DNA from: Meconema thalassinum
Lineage: Eukaryota; Arthropoda; Insecta; Orthoptera; Tettigoniidae
Reading direction: 5' to 3'
NCBI GenBank assembly: GCA_946902985.2
Contig: OX336388.2
Coordinates: 120,691,894 to 120,755,893 of the forward strand
Length of the DNA stretch: 64,000 nt
Shown here in pieces: positions 1 to 11,625 of this stretch (position 1 is its first letter; every line of letters starts with the position of its first letter). The translations under genes and the position numbers were made by a program. A model generated the notes under the pieces. The model was not told the origin of the DNA and made no database searches. It worked only from the letters and a program-made list of their open reading frames with translations.

Positions 1-912
1 TCTGTCCTGTTAGTGTTCGTTGGGTTGGTCTCCCTGGTTTATCTGTTCATCGTGGCTCGATATAATCCGTCAGGCTTCTCGTTATTCAAAATTTGGTCTG
101 CCTTCTGCGTGTGTGAGTGTACAGTGCTGTAGATTGTTATGTATTAAGTTTGTAGGTGGGGTCACGTCGCCTAATTGTTGGGCTGATTACGTTCAGGTTA
201 GGTCAGGTATTTTGAAGGTGCATTTTGGTTCACCATTAGGAGAGGCCAAGTATGCAGGCTTGGATTACGCTGAGGCACCTACCAGCCAGAGCTCGATTTG
301 GTTATTGTAATGTGAGGATGCTGGCTTTAGGTCGGTTTTGTGGTCCTTGGAGGTGCTGTTATTCCCTTATGGTTCATCAAGAAGGCGGACTTAATGTTCG
401 TTTCACCTTTCTTCGTCTGGGCCGGGTAAACAAGTGTGATGGGAAGGGACTGGGTCGAGCGATGGTTGGGGTGTATATAGGTCCTTCTGATGTTAGCTTC
501 GCCTGGAATGGGACAGCAAAGCAGTGACTCGGGAGGGCGACAATTTTGTAAGTTTGTTGTTGTTGTTTTTTTTTTTTAAGGGAACACTCTGCTCACCGTA
601 GTTGTGGAGAGTCGGGATGCATCTGTTGCTATCCGTCATGGTAAGATCCCTATATTTTTTGCTTGTGTTATGGTATGATATTTTGTGTTATGGTGTCTTG
701 GTGACTGCTTATTTTGCATACTTGTGCGTAGATGGGGAAATGTATTATGTGGGGTGGGGATGTGGGATGGATGACTGTCGTGTGTGTTTCTGGTTTGTCC
801 TTCTCATTTCAGTCTATTGATCTGGAAATATTTTATTTGTAAATTTACGGATGGTGATATTCGTATCATGGTCTGGTACTGTAGGCATTGAAGCGTTGGT
901 AAATCTGCCGAC
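1..912. other. No gene recognised; probably interior of a decayed LTR element
   Basis: No conserved protein motif is seen on either strand. Short ORFs have no recognisable domain. Because an integrase C-terminus begins at 913, this stretch could be degraded pol sequence or foreign sequence joined to it. Confidence 0.25.
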
Positions 913-1223
913 ATGGTGAAGCAGATCTGGAAGGAGGCACGCAAGTCCATTCAGGTTTCTCACGAGCGACTCGCTCAAAGGTACAATCAGGGACGGAAGC
1001 CCGTCAACCTCGAGGTAGGAGACATGATATATGTCCAGGACCATTCGCCTAAGCTTCCAGGAAACCAGGTGTCAGGAAAGCTGCGCCCGGGCCATTTAAA
1101 ATTTTATCCTTTGTCAGTCCTGTTTCAGTGCTGGTGAGCGACCCTGAATGGAAGAGGATCTTCAGGACTCACCTCTCACAGTGCAAGCACGCACACGAGG
1201 CGCCCAAGCGAGTCTCGGGCTAG
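913..1223 (+). pseudogene. Ty3/gypsy-like integrase C-terminal fragment, frameshifted
   Basis: The peptide around WKEARKSIQVSHERLAQRYN followed by PVNLEVGDMIYVQDHS is the typical end of an LTR-retrotransposon integrase: the connector helix, then the GDxVYV-type barrel. After about 1085 the reading frame shifts by one base within a C/G run. The last ~40 codons, including VSDPEWKRIF and ending at TAG 1221-1223, are in another frame. The catalytic core and upstream pol are not recognisable. It is the 3' coding end of the element whose LTR begins at 2301. Confidence 0.75.
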
Positions 1224-2300
1224 TCAACAACAATTTAACTGGTGGTATCTTTCGTTTTTCTTTGCCCCTTTCTTTTCTTAACTTGTAATGTGATCTTTCG
1301 TTAATGTTTTCCCCCAAATCTACAGAGAACTTGCGTCTCTGGAAGCGTTGCTTACCCAAAATGTTGTGAGAAGCTTGTTGCACCTTGTTCTTTGAGAAAA
1401 CGGATAGTTTATCGGTCTTTATGACGTGTAATAGGCTTTTCCCAAGATTGGTAAGACTTAAGACAAGTGGTTGATGTGATTTGAAGTCAAGGTGACCTCG
1501 TTGTGAGGGTGTTGAGTGGTTATGCCAGCCATGTCATGGCAACCTAAAGTAAATGGTTTGGAATTGGGATTGCTTTGGAGGTGTTAACTTCTTTTGTTTT
1601 GTAAACGTAAGGTGATTCGAGGGTAACAGGGGCCTCCTTTTAAAAGGAATAAAATTTGTATGTTTTAGAATGTTTGTATGTTTTTAAAATCAAATCTCGG
1701 ATGTACCACGACCAGTACCTGGATGAAAACTTAAATAACCTTCGTGAAATGAACTGCAACTGCCCTTCCGGTATCTAGAGTCTTCTGTGCCATGAACTGT
1801 ATCAGTCACTCTGGTGTGTCCTGCTACTCGTGTGCTTAGCATTTCAGTGCTTGGCCCGTTGGAAATGGAGCTTCCTGTGGATGTGTCGGACTGTGCTGTT
1901 TCTCCGCGGGATCCAGTGCAGCTCGGGGCGTCAAAGATACCCTTGGTGGACATGTGGATGGTGGCGTGACTGGGGAACTGATGGCGGGGACCTGGGCTCG
2001 TCATCGCTCTTTCTCCATCTGTAACTGGGTCATCAGGACATTTCTACCTAGACCCTTCCAGCTAACATGAGGAACGGAACTATCACCGAGACAGTGCTAT
2101 CAACTCAGCTTGTCGCTGTGTGAATTGGAACTTTGAACATTCTGCCTGTCATTCTATGAAGTTGGTGCCAAAATTGCTTCGAACATGTCTGAACATCTGT
2201 AAATCTGCAACAGTACATAAAAGATGATCTACTCCAGGTCTGTCACATCAACATAAGCAAATGCTGTTCACCCCCGCAGTTTACTTTCGGGGGAGGAGGA

Positions 2301-4131
2301 TGTGACGTGTGCACGCCACTTTAAGTTGACATGAAAATAAACCCCTAACCTAAAATATTCTATTCCTACCAACGTTTGCCCATCCCTGTATTTCCAGTTG
2401 AAGCTGTGCTTCGTAATTTCCTTTACTCACCAAAATTCATGAAGAAAAATTGTGGCATTAGCCTCCGGTTGAAAATCAGGACTCCTTGTAAACGAAATCT
2501 TCCAGAATATCATATTGCTCTCGCAGTCAAAAGACGCGAGGTATAACTTCGGACCTTATGTGCACTGGTTCTGCAATTTAGTGTTCCCTAACCTCAAAAG
2601 AAAGACGTGTGATTACTACGCATTTAGAATTCATCATTGCCTGTATCGATTGTTTTCGATTCCGCCCAACGCGATATGTAACGTCCGCAGCGAGATGACA
2701 GGAGAAGAGCGCCTAGCGGCTGACCAGTGTGACCAACTTGCACGAAAAGCGATTCGGAAGTGCCTTACGGACTATGTCCAAGAAGCCAGGGGATTTTAGT
2801 GTGCTACGACTGATCTATTCAAATTTATTGTGCCGTTTCATATATGAAGGGCTGGGGCGTGGGATTCAACCTCTCTTCTGATTTGACTGTTCACCGATAA
2901 GGACTTGCTGGGTGCTCGGATCACCTGGGGTTGACATACAGGTATCAGCCTCATCATGGGGTGGCTTTAGTTGTAGTTAATTTATTTAGGTTAATGGCCT
3001 CGGCAGCCGGCACAGTTTATATCCTCGCCGCTAGATAGGGGCTTCATTCGTCCCATTCCTAACCCAGTCGGAGACTGGAACCAGGCTGTGGATTTTCATT
3101 TTCATGTAGTTGTATTTTGAGAACATTCTAGGAAGTGTGATATTCCTTTTAACTTGTCCGTCGCAATATTTTGGGTTGTGTTTTGGCATTTCCTCGTGTG
3201 TTATATTTCGAGTCGTCGTTTACCTCGTGGCTATAGCGCAGCACTTTGGCTTCGCTCGAAGACGGGATTGAGTTATCCGCCACTCTTTTATATCTAAATT
3301 GTTAACCAATTTTCTTCTTTGGAGGCTTGAATTATAGTGGGGAATCTTTTCCGGGTTTTTGGGGCTAAGGTTTACTCTTGTTGCGCAACCTCTTGGCGTC
3401 TGTTGGGTTTGATCAAATTACTAATTATTCCCGGGTTATCACGCTTCCTAGAATTTCTCGAGTGCAGCCTTGTAGTCGTGTTATTTAAGTTTTAAGAGGG
3501 GTCCCTGTGTTCGTTTTCGTCGTCTTACGTCCACGTGGTGTTTGTAGTTTACGTGACACTTTTCCCTTGGATTTCCTTCTTTTACTCCTCATGTGCGTTT
3601 CATTTTGATTTTTATAACACACCGTAGTTCTGTTTTACTTGTGGGATTAGTTTAAATCTCAAATTTTGGGAGTAGCGCCCTATTGTGCAACTGTACCTTG
3701 GGGTACCGTTATCTTCCGCCATTTTTTTTAAGAGAGTCTTGTTCGTGTCGGGGTCCGTGGCAGTCGAGTATACCGTCCGCTCCGTTTTTCTCTGGAGCCT
3801 ATGATTAGTAATGTAGTCATTTCATTTTGTTTCTGTTCATTTTCCTTTTACGTTTATTCATGATATGTTCGTTCGTGTTAGTTGCACCTAATTTTCATTC
3901 CGTGTGTAACTTGTAATTTGTCCTTGCATTGCGCAAGTTGTTATTATGTTTGTTCTGTGTTTGTGCGTGTAAGTGTTCCCAAGTCCAAACCTTGTGTAAA
4001 TTTATTTTGCTATGGATAACTTTCTGTTGTGTAACTCGTTTGCTATTTGTAAGATAATTGTCATCCTGTGTATCTGCTGTTTCCATTATCTGGATGGTCC
4101 GAAAGCGTGTTAAGTGGTGTGCCGTGCCACA
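2301..4131 (+). repeat. Probable 3' LTR of the gypsy-like element (right end uncertain)
   Basis: A purine-rich tract, CGGGGGAGGAGGA (2289-2300), lies just before TGTGACGTG. This is the polypurine-tract/LTR junction expected downstream of the integrase fragment. The region to 4131 ends CGTGCCACA, which could pair with the TGTGACG start, giving an LTR of about 1.8 kb. The left edge is well supported. The right edge is a guess because no second LTR is in view and no target duplication can be checked. A SINE tail at 2995-3110 lies inside it. Confidence 0.4.
2995..3110 (+). repeat. 3' part of a tRNA-type SINE (same family as 63462-63782)
   Basis: The segment with CCTCGGCAGCCGGCACAG, the CTCGCCGCTAGAT box and CAGGCTGTGGATTTTCA repeats, in the opposite orientation, the tail half of the SINE at 63462-63782. 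The tRNA-like head is missing, so this is a 5'-truncated copy. It sits within the probable LTR. Confidence 0.65.
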
Positions 4132-4821
4132 TGGCGTTACCGACATTTGTTACCATCCTCTCAAGAACAATTAATTCTTATGTGATAATTTAGTGCTTAA
4201 AAGTGTAGTTCCTAATCTTCTATTGATACCTTTTATATAATACAGACCCCTTTTATATATTGATTACTACCTTATTTGGCCTTAAACGTCCCATCCCTGA
4301 CTTCAAAACAGCTGCGGTGGAATGACCCTCATCAGGTAAGTCTTCCACATTCCAAGCCTGTGGACAAATCGATGTGCCTGCTCTCTGGTACATCTGGGAG
4401 CACTGCCCGGGTACGTTGTCAACACCGACCGCCGAGCAAAAGCCACCAAGTCCACGTAAAGGCTGTCATGGGGTCGCAGTTGGTAAGTTTTCCTTCGGGT
4501 TGGCAGGCCCTCTAGGGAGTTATGCCGAGCTGGAAGTATGGAGGTCGAAAGTGGAGGGTTGAGAGGGTACATTTGCAGATTTTTGTAGGCATATGTCTGT
4601 GATTATTTCATACTGTTGAAAAGGTGATGTTCCAGGCTTGCCTGTGCGGTGTTACTTTTTTCCTTCGAAGTCCGTTACGCGATAGGTTTGAGTTTGTAAT
4701 CACGCCCTCCCTTTGCACTCCCTTTATCACGTGCGTTCCCGCCAAAATTGCGGTGCAGTTGTTTTCTTCTTGTAGATGTGTCTAAGAACTTTCTACAGCT
4801 GGAAACGTAGTGTTTCTTCAA
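4132..4821. other. No gene recognised
   Basis: Two short GTAAGT strings (near 4336 and 4480) look like donors, but no conserved coding sequence joins to them. The open frames on both strands lack recognisable domains. The stretch ends at the target duplication of the hAT at 4822. Confidence 0.3.
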
Positions 4822-5411
4822 CAGGGCCGGATTTACCCAAAGTTACGCTATAGGCACCTCTCCATTGAGCGCCCCTCCTCACTTGAGCACCCCCTCCCCC
4901 CCTCCACCATCCCCACCCCCCTCCCCGCACTCGCATGAGGTAAGGTTCGGAAAAAGCAATAAACAGATATATGGCTGACAGCATAATTTTATGCTTGAAT
5001 TTTTACGCAGGGAAAACATAGTCAATTCAATAAAAAACAGAAAAACTACATGAAACAGTTTAACTTTTATGCAACCAAAACACTTTATGAATACCCTTTC
5101 CAAAGATAATGTCTAGCCTTAATTCATACAATAAAAATGAAGAGTAGCTTCGAAAATAAAAACATAATTTACTGCTGTAACTGAATGAACTTCGGTAGCA
5201 CGAAATATATTTTAAAAAAATAGTAGAATACACACTAATTTTAAAACGCATGAAGAGCAGTGGTACGAACGACATTCTAAGTGGAACAATGTGCCTCTAA
5301 AATACAAATAAGGCCAACTGCATCTTCCTGCAATATCTTTTAGAGAAATTAAAGTGCAGATTAAAAACATGAATGAAGACATAACGGGGCCTGCCTCAAG
5401 CACAATGAGAA

Positions 5412-5726
5412 CTACTTCAAAAGTTTCCTTCTTGCCTTCTTTTCGGCGAATTCATTAGTTATGGCACCGCAGTTCAAGTTTATCGTCATATCTTTTTCAA
5501 TAGCTAGGAGTGCAATAGAGCTTAACCTTTCTTCTTTAGTGACTGACCGCAAATAGTCCCTGACACGATTCAGTACCGAAAATGATCTTTCTCCAGAACA
5601 ATTGGTCACTGGAATGGTGAGAAGTATCCATAAATCAATGTTTACGTTCGGGTACATATCGTGTAAATCATTTTCATGAAGGAAAGGGCTGAGCTCAGAG
5701 GCTGACTTACCTTTTAAAATCTGCAA
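5412..5726 (-). pseudogene. hAT transposase C-terminal dimerisation fragment
   Basis: The peptide includes NVNIDLWILLTIPVTNCSGE, the SERSFSVLNRVRDYLRS-type dimerisation helix and ERLSSIALLAIEKD. This is the standard hAT C-terminal domain. It ends at a stop near 5412 and carries no zinc finger. It is the 3' end of the transposase of the 4822-7819 element. Confidence 0.88.
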
Positions 5727-6458
5727 TTTTTAAATGTTCCTTTAACTGCAAGCACTCGTCAGCCAGTGCACTTTCTAAGTCATCCACGTACATTTCTGAG
5801 AGATCGTCAGCGAATTTTTTTTATCATTGGTCCATCTAGATCTAACAGGTTTTCTAGAAAATAAAATTTCTTATGGAGGACTTTGTACCTCACTTCGCCT
5901 CTTAAGCTCAGCACTTAGTACATCCAGAATTACATAAAATACATTGACGCGAAAATTTTCCGAGCCCTCCGACGGTACATATTCTCCTTTCGTTCCGGTC
6001 TTCTCTTTAGGTCGTACGAATATCGAGCAATACCGCTTAATTCTTTGGCTTCTTTCTCATCGACATCGAAATTATCTCTTAAATTTTGCACAAATTCCGC
6101 TAACGAAGCGTAACATTCTACCACATTGCTCAAATTAGTGCTAACTTTTTGGAGCTTCTGGCTGACAGTATTACATCTTTTTAGAATGGTACTCCAAAAA
6201 ACAACTAGGAAAGCAGTTTATAATTGTAGGATATTGCTTAAGATGCCTTTGGCTTCACTTCGAGTGTTTGCCTTTTTATTTCTGTCTTCGTGAATACTCT
6301 CAAGAACTGCCACGACGCCACACCAGCCTTCCCTCAGAGCTTGACAAGCGTTGTATCGTGCCGACCACCGAATCACTGACGGGCTTTTTAGTACGCGTGC
6401 GATAAAGTTCTTTGAAATTTTCCATCGGTAGGTCGAAGCAGTAAAAAAGTTGTACAGT

Positions 6459-6731
6459 TCATGAGCTGTTAAAAAAATACCTTACAGATACTGAACAAGA
6501 TTCAGCGGCATGAGTTCCAACCAAATTTAGTGAATGGGGTGAGCATGGTGCATAGAGAGCTAAGGGATTCAAGGCCGCTATTCGAGCTTGCAACCCGGAA
6601 TATTCGCCGGATATATTACTTGCGTTATCGTAAGATTGGCCTCGAATATCCTCCACTTTCAAATCCAGATCTTCCAACTTAGCCTTTACTGCATCAAAAA
6701 GCTGCTCTGACTTGTGCCCGATGCTCGCCAT
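6459..6731 (-). pseudogene. hAT transposase core fragment (DUF4371/ZMYM1-like)
   Basis: The fragment contains VEDIRGQSYDNASNISGEYS, the GQxYDGAxNMSG-type catalytic block, and YAPCSPHSLNLVG, the C-x2-H zinc and SLNLV motif typical of ZMYM1-like hAT transposases. Frames are broken upstream and downstream. It belongs to the 4822-7819 element. Confidence 0.85.
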
Positions 6732-8187
6732 AAAACCTAGAAACCTTTCTTTTGGTTCACCATTGGCCGTAACATTTTGTTTGTCCGCCGAGGCAAATTT
6801 AAATTTTTGTTGCTTTCTCCCCCTAAGGTGTCATTTGAATTAAATGTAGGCCTAGAATTTTCATTCTCTCTTTCATCAATTTTGGCTTGTTGGAGCTGAA
6901 AAGGAAAATCCCGTATTAATTAGAGCACTTCAAACATAGTCAATTTAAGAAGAACAACTTTTAATATACTCTGCAGGCACTGTACGGTTTCGAGGCCAGT
7001 CTGAGTTTTTACGTATGTCACTTTGTGCAACAGTGTATCAAGGAATCGCCTATTGGGAAAGGCCTACTTTGCGTAAAGTATATCGTGTACGGTAGCTTAC
7101 CTGAAGTTGCTGAACTCCATCGCAGTCAATGTCGTGAACCGCAGAGCAAGAATTGTTATTGTTATCCGAATTTTTCGTTAGAGATGTAGGATTCACACGC
7201 GCACTAAACATCTCATTTATTTTCCGACTTTTCGATAGTGTAACCTAGGCTTTCTTATCCTCTTCAGCTTTGCGGACACTGTTTTAATAACCAGACAACT
7301 TTTTGCTGCCCATAGTTTAAAACATTTACTTGCAGATCACATCACAACACATCAACACAAAACAACGCAAGCTCGAACTCGCACACAAGACAGGCAAGGG
7401 AGCTGGGGCGCGGGGCACTTCGATGCTACTACAATGCAAGCAAACCCAGCTACCGCAACAACAGCACGCGCAGCATAGCTCCGCTCGCCCGCCTCCCCGC
7501 CCCTCTCACACTTGTCGGGATGAAAGGGCGTCGAGCTGCATAACGAAGACCGAAGTGGAAGGGCATGCGACAAAGACACGATATTATTTCTAAATGTCTC
7601 TGCTCATTTCTCAATATTTATTTTAGCATATAGCTTATACTGCTATAATCATAACTTAACACATTTAAAGTCGTAACAAGCCTGATGGTGGTGCCCTTCG
7701 GGGCGCCTCCAGTACAGATCATTGCCGGTTTCCTAACCGAATGGGCGCCTTGCGGCGCCCCTTGGACTGTGGCGCCCCTACGCACGTGCCTATTTTGCCT
7801 TATGGTAAATCCGGCCCTGTTCTTCAATATGACTCTTAGGTGTCCTTAATTAAGGCTCAAAACTGATGTTTTACAAAATAAGAAAATAAAAAATGAGAAA
7901 TTGAACAATTATCAGAATACCCTCAATTAAAAAGGTTTCCGTATTTACTGTTATGAACATAATGTATGAAAGAATGAGGTATTGGTTATAATGCAAAGCA
8001 AAAATAATGATTCTACCGTTGGAAACAAAGTCTGCACGGCCATTGAAAATGGCTTGGCATTCTTGGCAAGTATTTCAGGAAATGGCTTGGCACTAAGAGG
8101 GTTAATGCTTTGGTAAAATTTTGTTGAACTATGGTGAACCCACTCTAAACCCTACGAACTCTAATGATTGTATCAGTGTTAACTCAC

Positions 8188-8385
8188 CTTGGTGCGGCGC
8201 TGGATGCTGAAGTACGAGCAGGTCTGCTGGTACAGAGTCTCTTGGGTCTCCCGGTCCCAGTAGAAGTCCGGAGTGTCCAGCAGGTCGGAGCTCAGGTTGA
8301 TGAGGTGTCTCAGAGCAAACAGCTCACCGGTCTTACGCAGCACTTCTTCTTGACTCATCTTGATCTTGGTGCCCCGCTTCAGATC
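8188..8385 (-). CDS. RMND1: RMND1 homologue, fifth coding exon; C-terminal exon(s) off the window
   Basis: The exon is 198 bp, 66 codons, phase 0 at both ends. The acceptor is TTTGTAG|GAT and the donor is AAG|GTGAGT. It encodes [20 protein letters not shown], then [17 protein letters not shown] and YFSIQRRTK, matching the [22 protein letters not shown] block near the end of RMND1. In the family about 50-65 further residues follow: the VMNEKL helix, the RLEWMI motif and a C-terminal transmembrane anchor. I searched bases 1-8187 on this strand for that region by eye and did not find it, so the last exon(s) should lie beyond the left edge, more than 8 kb away. Confidence 0.95.
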
Positions 8386-8759
8386 CTACAAAGAAACAAA
8401 AAAACATCCTTCAACCAACCCAACAGCAAGCTACAATACAGAACCGTATTTCCTCGCATAATTGTCGCATATTTTTAGCTGAAAATTTGTGGAAGAAAAG
8501 CAGGGTATGATGATTATGCAAAGAATATCAAAGTTCAAGTTAAACCACAATATTTGTTTTCTTTTTAATATACAGTACTGTATCATCTAAATTTAATGTT
8601 TTTCATTTGGTCAACACCATTGTACCCAATTGTAATGGGTGCTTTCCTAATCCTGAAGAACATTTACATGAGATTAATGAATACACTTGAATGACCAGTT
8701 TCGATAGTCAAGCGATCCTCAGATCATTTACACTTATTAGGCTATTAAATCTATAATAA

Positions 8760-9430
8760 TCAAAAGTTTACCTCGTACCGCCTCGTCAATACAATATATT
8801 CAAAATTTTGTGATACAATCACATGTCACACTCTACATCGGTACATGTTTCGATGCCTATAAACATTGGCATTATCATCAGCCTTATTAGTGTATTGGCA
8901 GCACTTAAAAATCCCTTTGTAAAAACATCGAGTGTAATAAAATGTTGACATAAACACACATTAAAATCACATATACACTGAAACACTTTAAAAGTTTTCT
9001 TAGAAGGTTTTAAAATTATGGTATGCACACGTCTTGAGGTTTTCATAGTTCAGTTCATGATGTTTCCGTACTGATCAAGGGTTTCCATTCCCAAGTAATT
9101 TGCGGCCAGAGTCAGAGCCGTGCTGTACTAGATGGAGGCTGTTCTACCTTTTTCGTAACGCGCCTTTCTAGTGCCGTTAGCTTGGCTTGCTATATCATCT
9201 TTTTAACTCATAGAGTCACCCATTTTTCCGTATTGACTTACTGTAATAATCAAAAGTTTACCTCGTTCCGCCTCGTCAATACAATATATACAAAATTTCG
9301 TGATACAATCACATGTCACACTATATCGGTACATGTTTCGATGCCTATAAACATTGGCATCATCATCAGCCTTATTAGTGTACAGGCAGCAAAAATGGGT
9401 GACTCTATGTGTCAAAAAGATATTAAATCT
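8760..9430. repeat. Two direct ~150-bp repeats sharing a TGTTTCGA/CATCATCAGCC motif
   Basis: A ~150-bp unit starting TAATAATCAAAAGTTTACCT occurs at 8756-8905 and again at 9243-9390 in the same orientation with few differences. The second copy is bracketed by inverted arms (about 9195-9228 and 9388-9425) sharing AGAGTCACCCATTTTT. On the minus strand each unit reads CTGATGATGATGCC-loop-GGCATCGAAACATGTACC. Related sequence occurs in the inverted repeat at 40275-40985. Confidence 0.7.
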
Positions 9431-9462
9431 ATGTCCACAAGTATGGGTTGTGTTTATGTATT

Positions 9463-9745
9463 TCTTCTTCTTCTTCTTCACTTTACTCAGTTCATCATCT
9501 AGTCTTCTTCTTAGGCACCATTTGTGCCTTGCTGTCCTCCCAATAATTTTTTATACATCCCGATCTTCGAGCTCTTTCTTGGATTGTAAATATTTGGTTT
9601 GTGACTTTGTTTCTTGCGAGTGTGAAGCGGATATACTTGATTTTGTTTCTTAATTTATTTTTATCTACAGCGTCTTCTGGAGTAAGGCCAATTTCCTTCT
9701 AATCCTCTCGGATTTCGCTAATCCACCTGCATCCTGTTGTGGTAT
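9463..9745 (-). pseudogene. LINE 3'-end fragment with (GAA)n tail
   Basis: On the minus strand the sequence encodes an IGLTPEDAVDKNKLRNKI-like segment, a typical post-RT tail of insect LINEs. It ends in a run of GAA repeats at 9463-9480. It is 5'-truncated and contains stops. Confidence 0.6.
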
Positions 9746-9947
9746 TTTATGTATTTATTAATCTCATGTAATTATTTTGTCAGCATTAGGGAATCACTAA
9801 AGTACAATCGTGTTGACCGACTGAAAAACATTCAATTTCGAATTACTATGACAACAATTTTTGAATGAATACGAACGACGAAAATATTAACTAAAAATAT
9901 TTTTAAAACAATAAATACTTAAAATCTAATGGATAAGTGTTTGTGAA

Positions 9948-10409
9948 AAATTGTTGGCTCCTTAGTTTAGGGGCTGCGACAACCCGGTCATGTAGCTCTA
10001 TACTATGGATGTGTGTAGAACTGTCTGATAACCGGTGTTAATTGTGATGGCTGTATTAGTGTGTATTATCTGTAATTCAGATAAGGATTGCAGACAATCA
10101 ATTTCAAGTAGTTCCTACATTTGCTACCGTCCACACACCTAGTTGCAAACTTGACAAACGTAGGAACTAATATAGCGTTATCAAATCTAACCTACAAATT
10201 TTACCTTCACACAATTGTAGTTAGTGGAAGGTTCTTTAACATGCCATAAATCTATGAAATGGGACCGCCGGCTTTACTTCCCCTCCGAAGGAAGGCATAC
10301 TGAGGGATTTTAAACGCTCTTAAAAATCCGACAACTTCGGCTGAGTATGAATCCACGATCTTGGGCATAGCAGTTCAACATGCTACCAACTACGCCACCG
10401 AAGCCGCCT
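9948..10409 (-). repeat. Full-length tRNA-derived SINE, family A
   Basis: The head at about 10409-10340, read on the minus strand, is GCGGCTTCGGTGGCGTAGTT (A-box-like) followed by a GATTCATACTC B-box-like segment. The CTTCCTTCGGAGGGGAAGTA body follows. It ends in GGGGCTGCGACAACCCGG and an AACTAAGGAGCC tail. Further copies lie at 24990-25350, 31701-33420 (variant 3' end), 41053-41515, 44366-45888 and 47205-48365. Confidence 0.85.
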
Positions 10410-10414
10410 TTGTA

Positions 10415-11262
10415 TAAGATAATAGAATCAATTTGAAATAAAATAAAATAAAAATCCTTACAAATAATTTGATTAAATAAAGGTTCTAATTTTCAAAAAC
10501 ACTGTGGAGATGCATTTTCAAACTGGTTATTGGAGCCGTGATGGATGGTTGTGAAAATCCTATTTAAATATTTAGAACCTTTATTTGTAAGGATCTGGGA
10601 GACCTGATACTAGATAATGGAAGAAACGATAGAGAAATAAATGAGCGGGGGAGGCAGGCCGAAGCATTCCGGATGAGTATGAGAAGCATGATATGGAGCA
10701 AGGATGTCCCTCGAACAGCAAGAAGATCATATATCGGACGTACTATGTCCCTATCCTGACGTATGCCTCGGAGACCTGGGTTATAAAAGGAAGGGAGAAG
10801 AGCAAAATACAGGCCAGTGAGATGAGGTTCTTGAGAAGCAGTATTGGAGCTACAAAGATGGACAGAATAAGAAATGAGAGGACCAGAGAATTAATGAAGG
10901 AGGAACCATTACAGGATGGTATAGAGAAATCTAGACTTCGATGGTATGGACATGTAAAACGAATGGAGGAGAAGAGGATACCCAGGAGGATACACGAGAC
11001 GAAGTGGGAAGGAAAGAGACCGAGAGGAAGACCGAGAGACAGGTGGCTGAAGGGGGTGGAAGAAAGCGTGAAGAAGAGAGGAGAAGACTGGACAAGGGTG
11101 CAGGCTGAGAGATGGTGGGAAGACAGAAGACGTTGGAGAGGCTTGTGTTCCAAACAGACCCGGCCAGTGGCTGGAAACTGTGCAAGATGATGATGATGAT
11201 GATGATTTGTAAGGATATCCATTTTATTTCAATTCAAATTGATTCTATTATTTTACATTTTA
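10415..11262. repeat. Foldback repeat interrupted by a LINE
   Basis: The arm ATAATAGAATCAATTTGAAA...AAAAATCCTTACAAAT (10421-10468) is repeated in inverted form as ATTTGTAAGGAT...AAATTGATTCTATTATT (11205-11255). The right arm supplied the target site of the LINE at 10595-11204. Confidence 0.75.
10595..11204 (+). mobile_element. 5'-truncated RTE-like LINE with (TGA)n tail and 12-bp target duplication
   Basis: The ORF 10693-11190 carries IIYRTYYVPILTYASETW, then RLRWYGHVKRMEEKRIPRR and GKRPRGRPRDRW. This is the characteristic C-terminal extension after the reverse transcriptase in RTE-like LINEs. The 3' end is a run of TGA trinucleotides. ATTTGTAAGGAT flanks it exactly at 10583-10594 and 11205-11216. 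The palm catalytic motif is absent because of the 5' truncation. The continuous ORF suggests a recent insertion. Confidence 0.92.
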
Positions 11263-11299
11263 CACAAATACTAACTTATCCATTAGAACTCATCAATTA

Positions 11300-11620
11300 T
11301 TCTAGGTTTATGCCGTGGCTCATCAGCGGGCTCTTGGTGTCCCCGCCCGGACCCCCACAAGAGTAGCGAACTGCGCGCTACCTCCCTTTTTATGAGGTGC
11401 ACTTGCGCCTCATCACAGTGAGAGCTAAAAGCTCAAGCAGCTTTAACCTCCCTATGAAGGCTTCCAAAAAGATTCTTATATTGGGCACGAACACCAAGAA
11501 CCTGCTGATGAGCCAGCTTGGTGTTCCTAGGTGAAACCCCACACAAGACACGGCATAAAACTAAAAGAATTGCTGAGTTTTAATTCATTGGTCGAGAATG
11601 CCAATATACCACTTATATAT
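11300..11620. repeat. Retroposon with CTAGGTTTATGCCGTGGCTC ends
   Basis: This shares ends and body (GTCCCCGCCCGGACCCCCAC, CACAAGACACGGCATAAAACT) with the repeat at 63132-63849. It contains an internal inverted arrangement: 'gctcatcagcgggctcttggtgt' at the left is inverted relative to 'aacaccaagaacctgctgatgagc' at the right. It is probably a foldback or SINE-like element. Confidence 0.55.
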
Positions 11621-11625
11621 TAGAC

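Larger units (their letters stand above)
4822..7819 (-). mobile_element. Complete hAT element, ZMYM1-like transposase, decayed
   Basis: Terminal inverted repeats CAGGGCCGGATTTACC begin at 4822 and end at 7819. An exact 8-bp target duplication TTCTTCAA lies at 4814-4821 and 7820-7827, which fits hAT. The element is 2,998 bp. Both ends are CG-rich with repeated GGCGCCCC/GAGCGCCCC blocks. The transposase is on the minus strand and is broken into fragments (6459-6731 and 5412-5726). Confidence 0.92.

Noticed and set aside
4132..4145. TGGCGTTACCGAC as a primer-binding site
   Set aside because: It follows a presumed 3' LTR, where no PBS should occur, and no gag follows. It may equally mean that the LTR boundary is wrong.
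4276..4572. Exon-like open stretch with GTAAGT donors, possible host exon
   Set aside because: No recognisable protein motif in any frame, no matching acceptor/phase partner, and it is not the missing RMND1 terminal exon (no RLEWMI or transmembrane segment).
11187..11206. CRISPR-like or microsatellite array
   Set aside because: It is the trinucleotide tail of a LINE bounded by a target duplication. Nothing prokaryotic is present in the window.
10743..11222. 159-codon minus-strand frame with a poly-His run
   Set aside because: Antisense of the RTE-like LINE. The His run is the (TGA)n tail read backwards.
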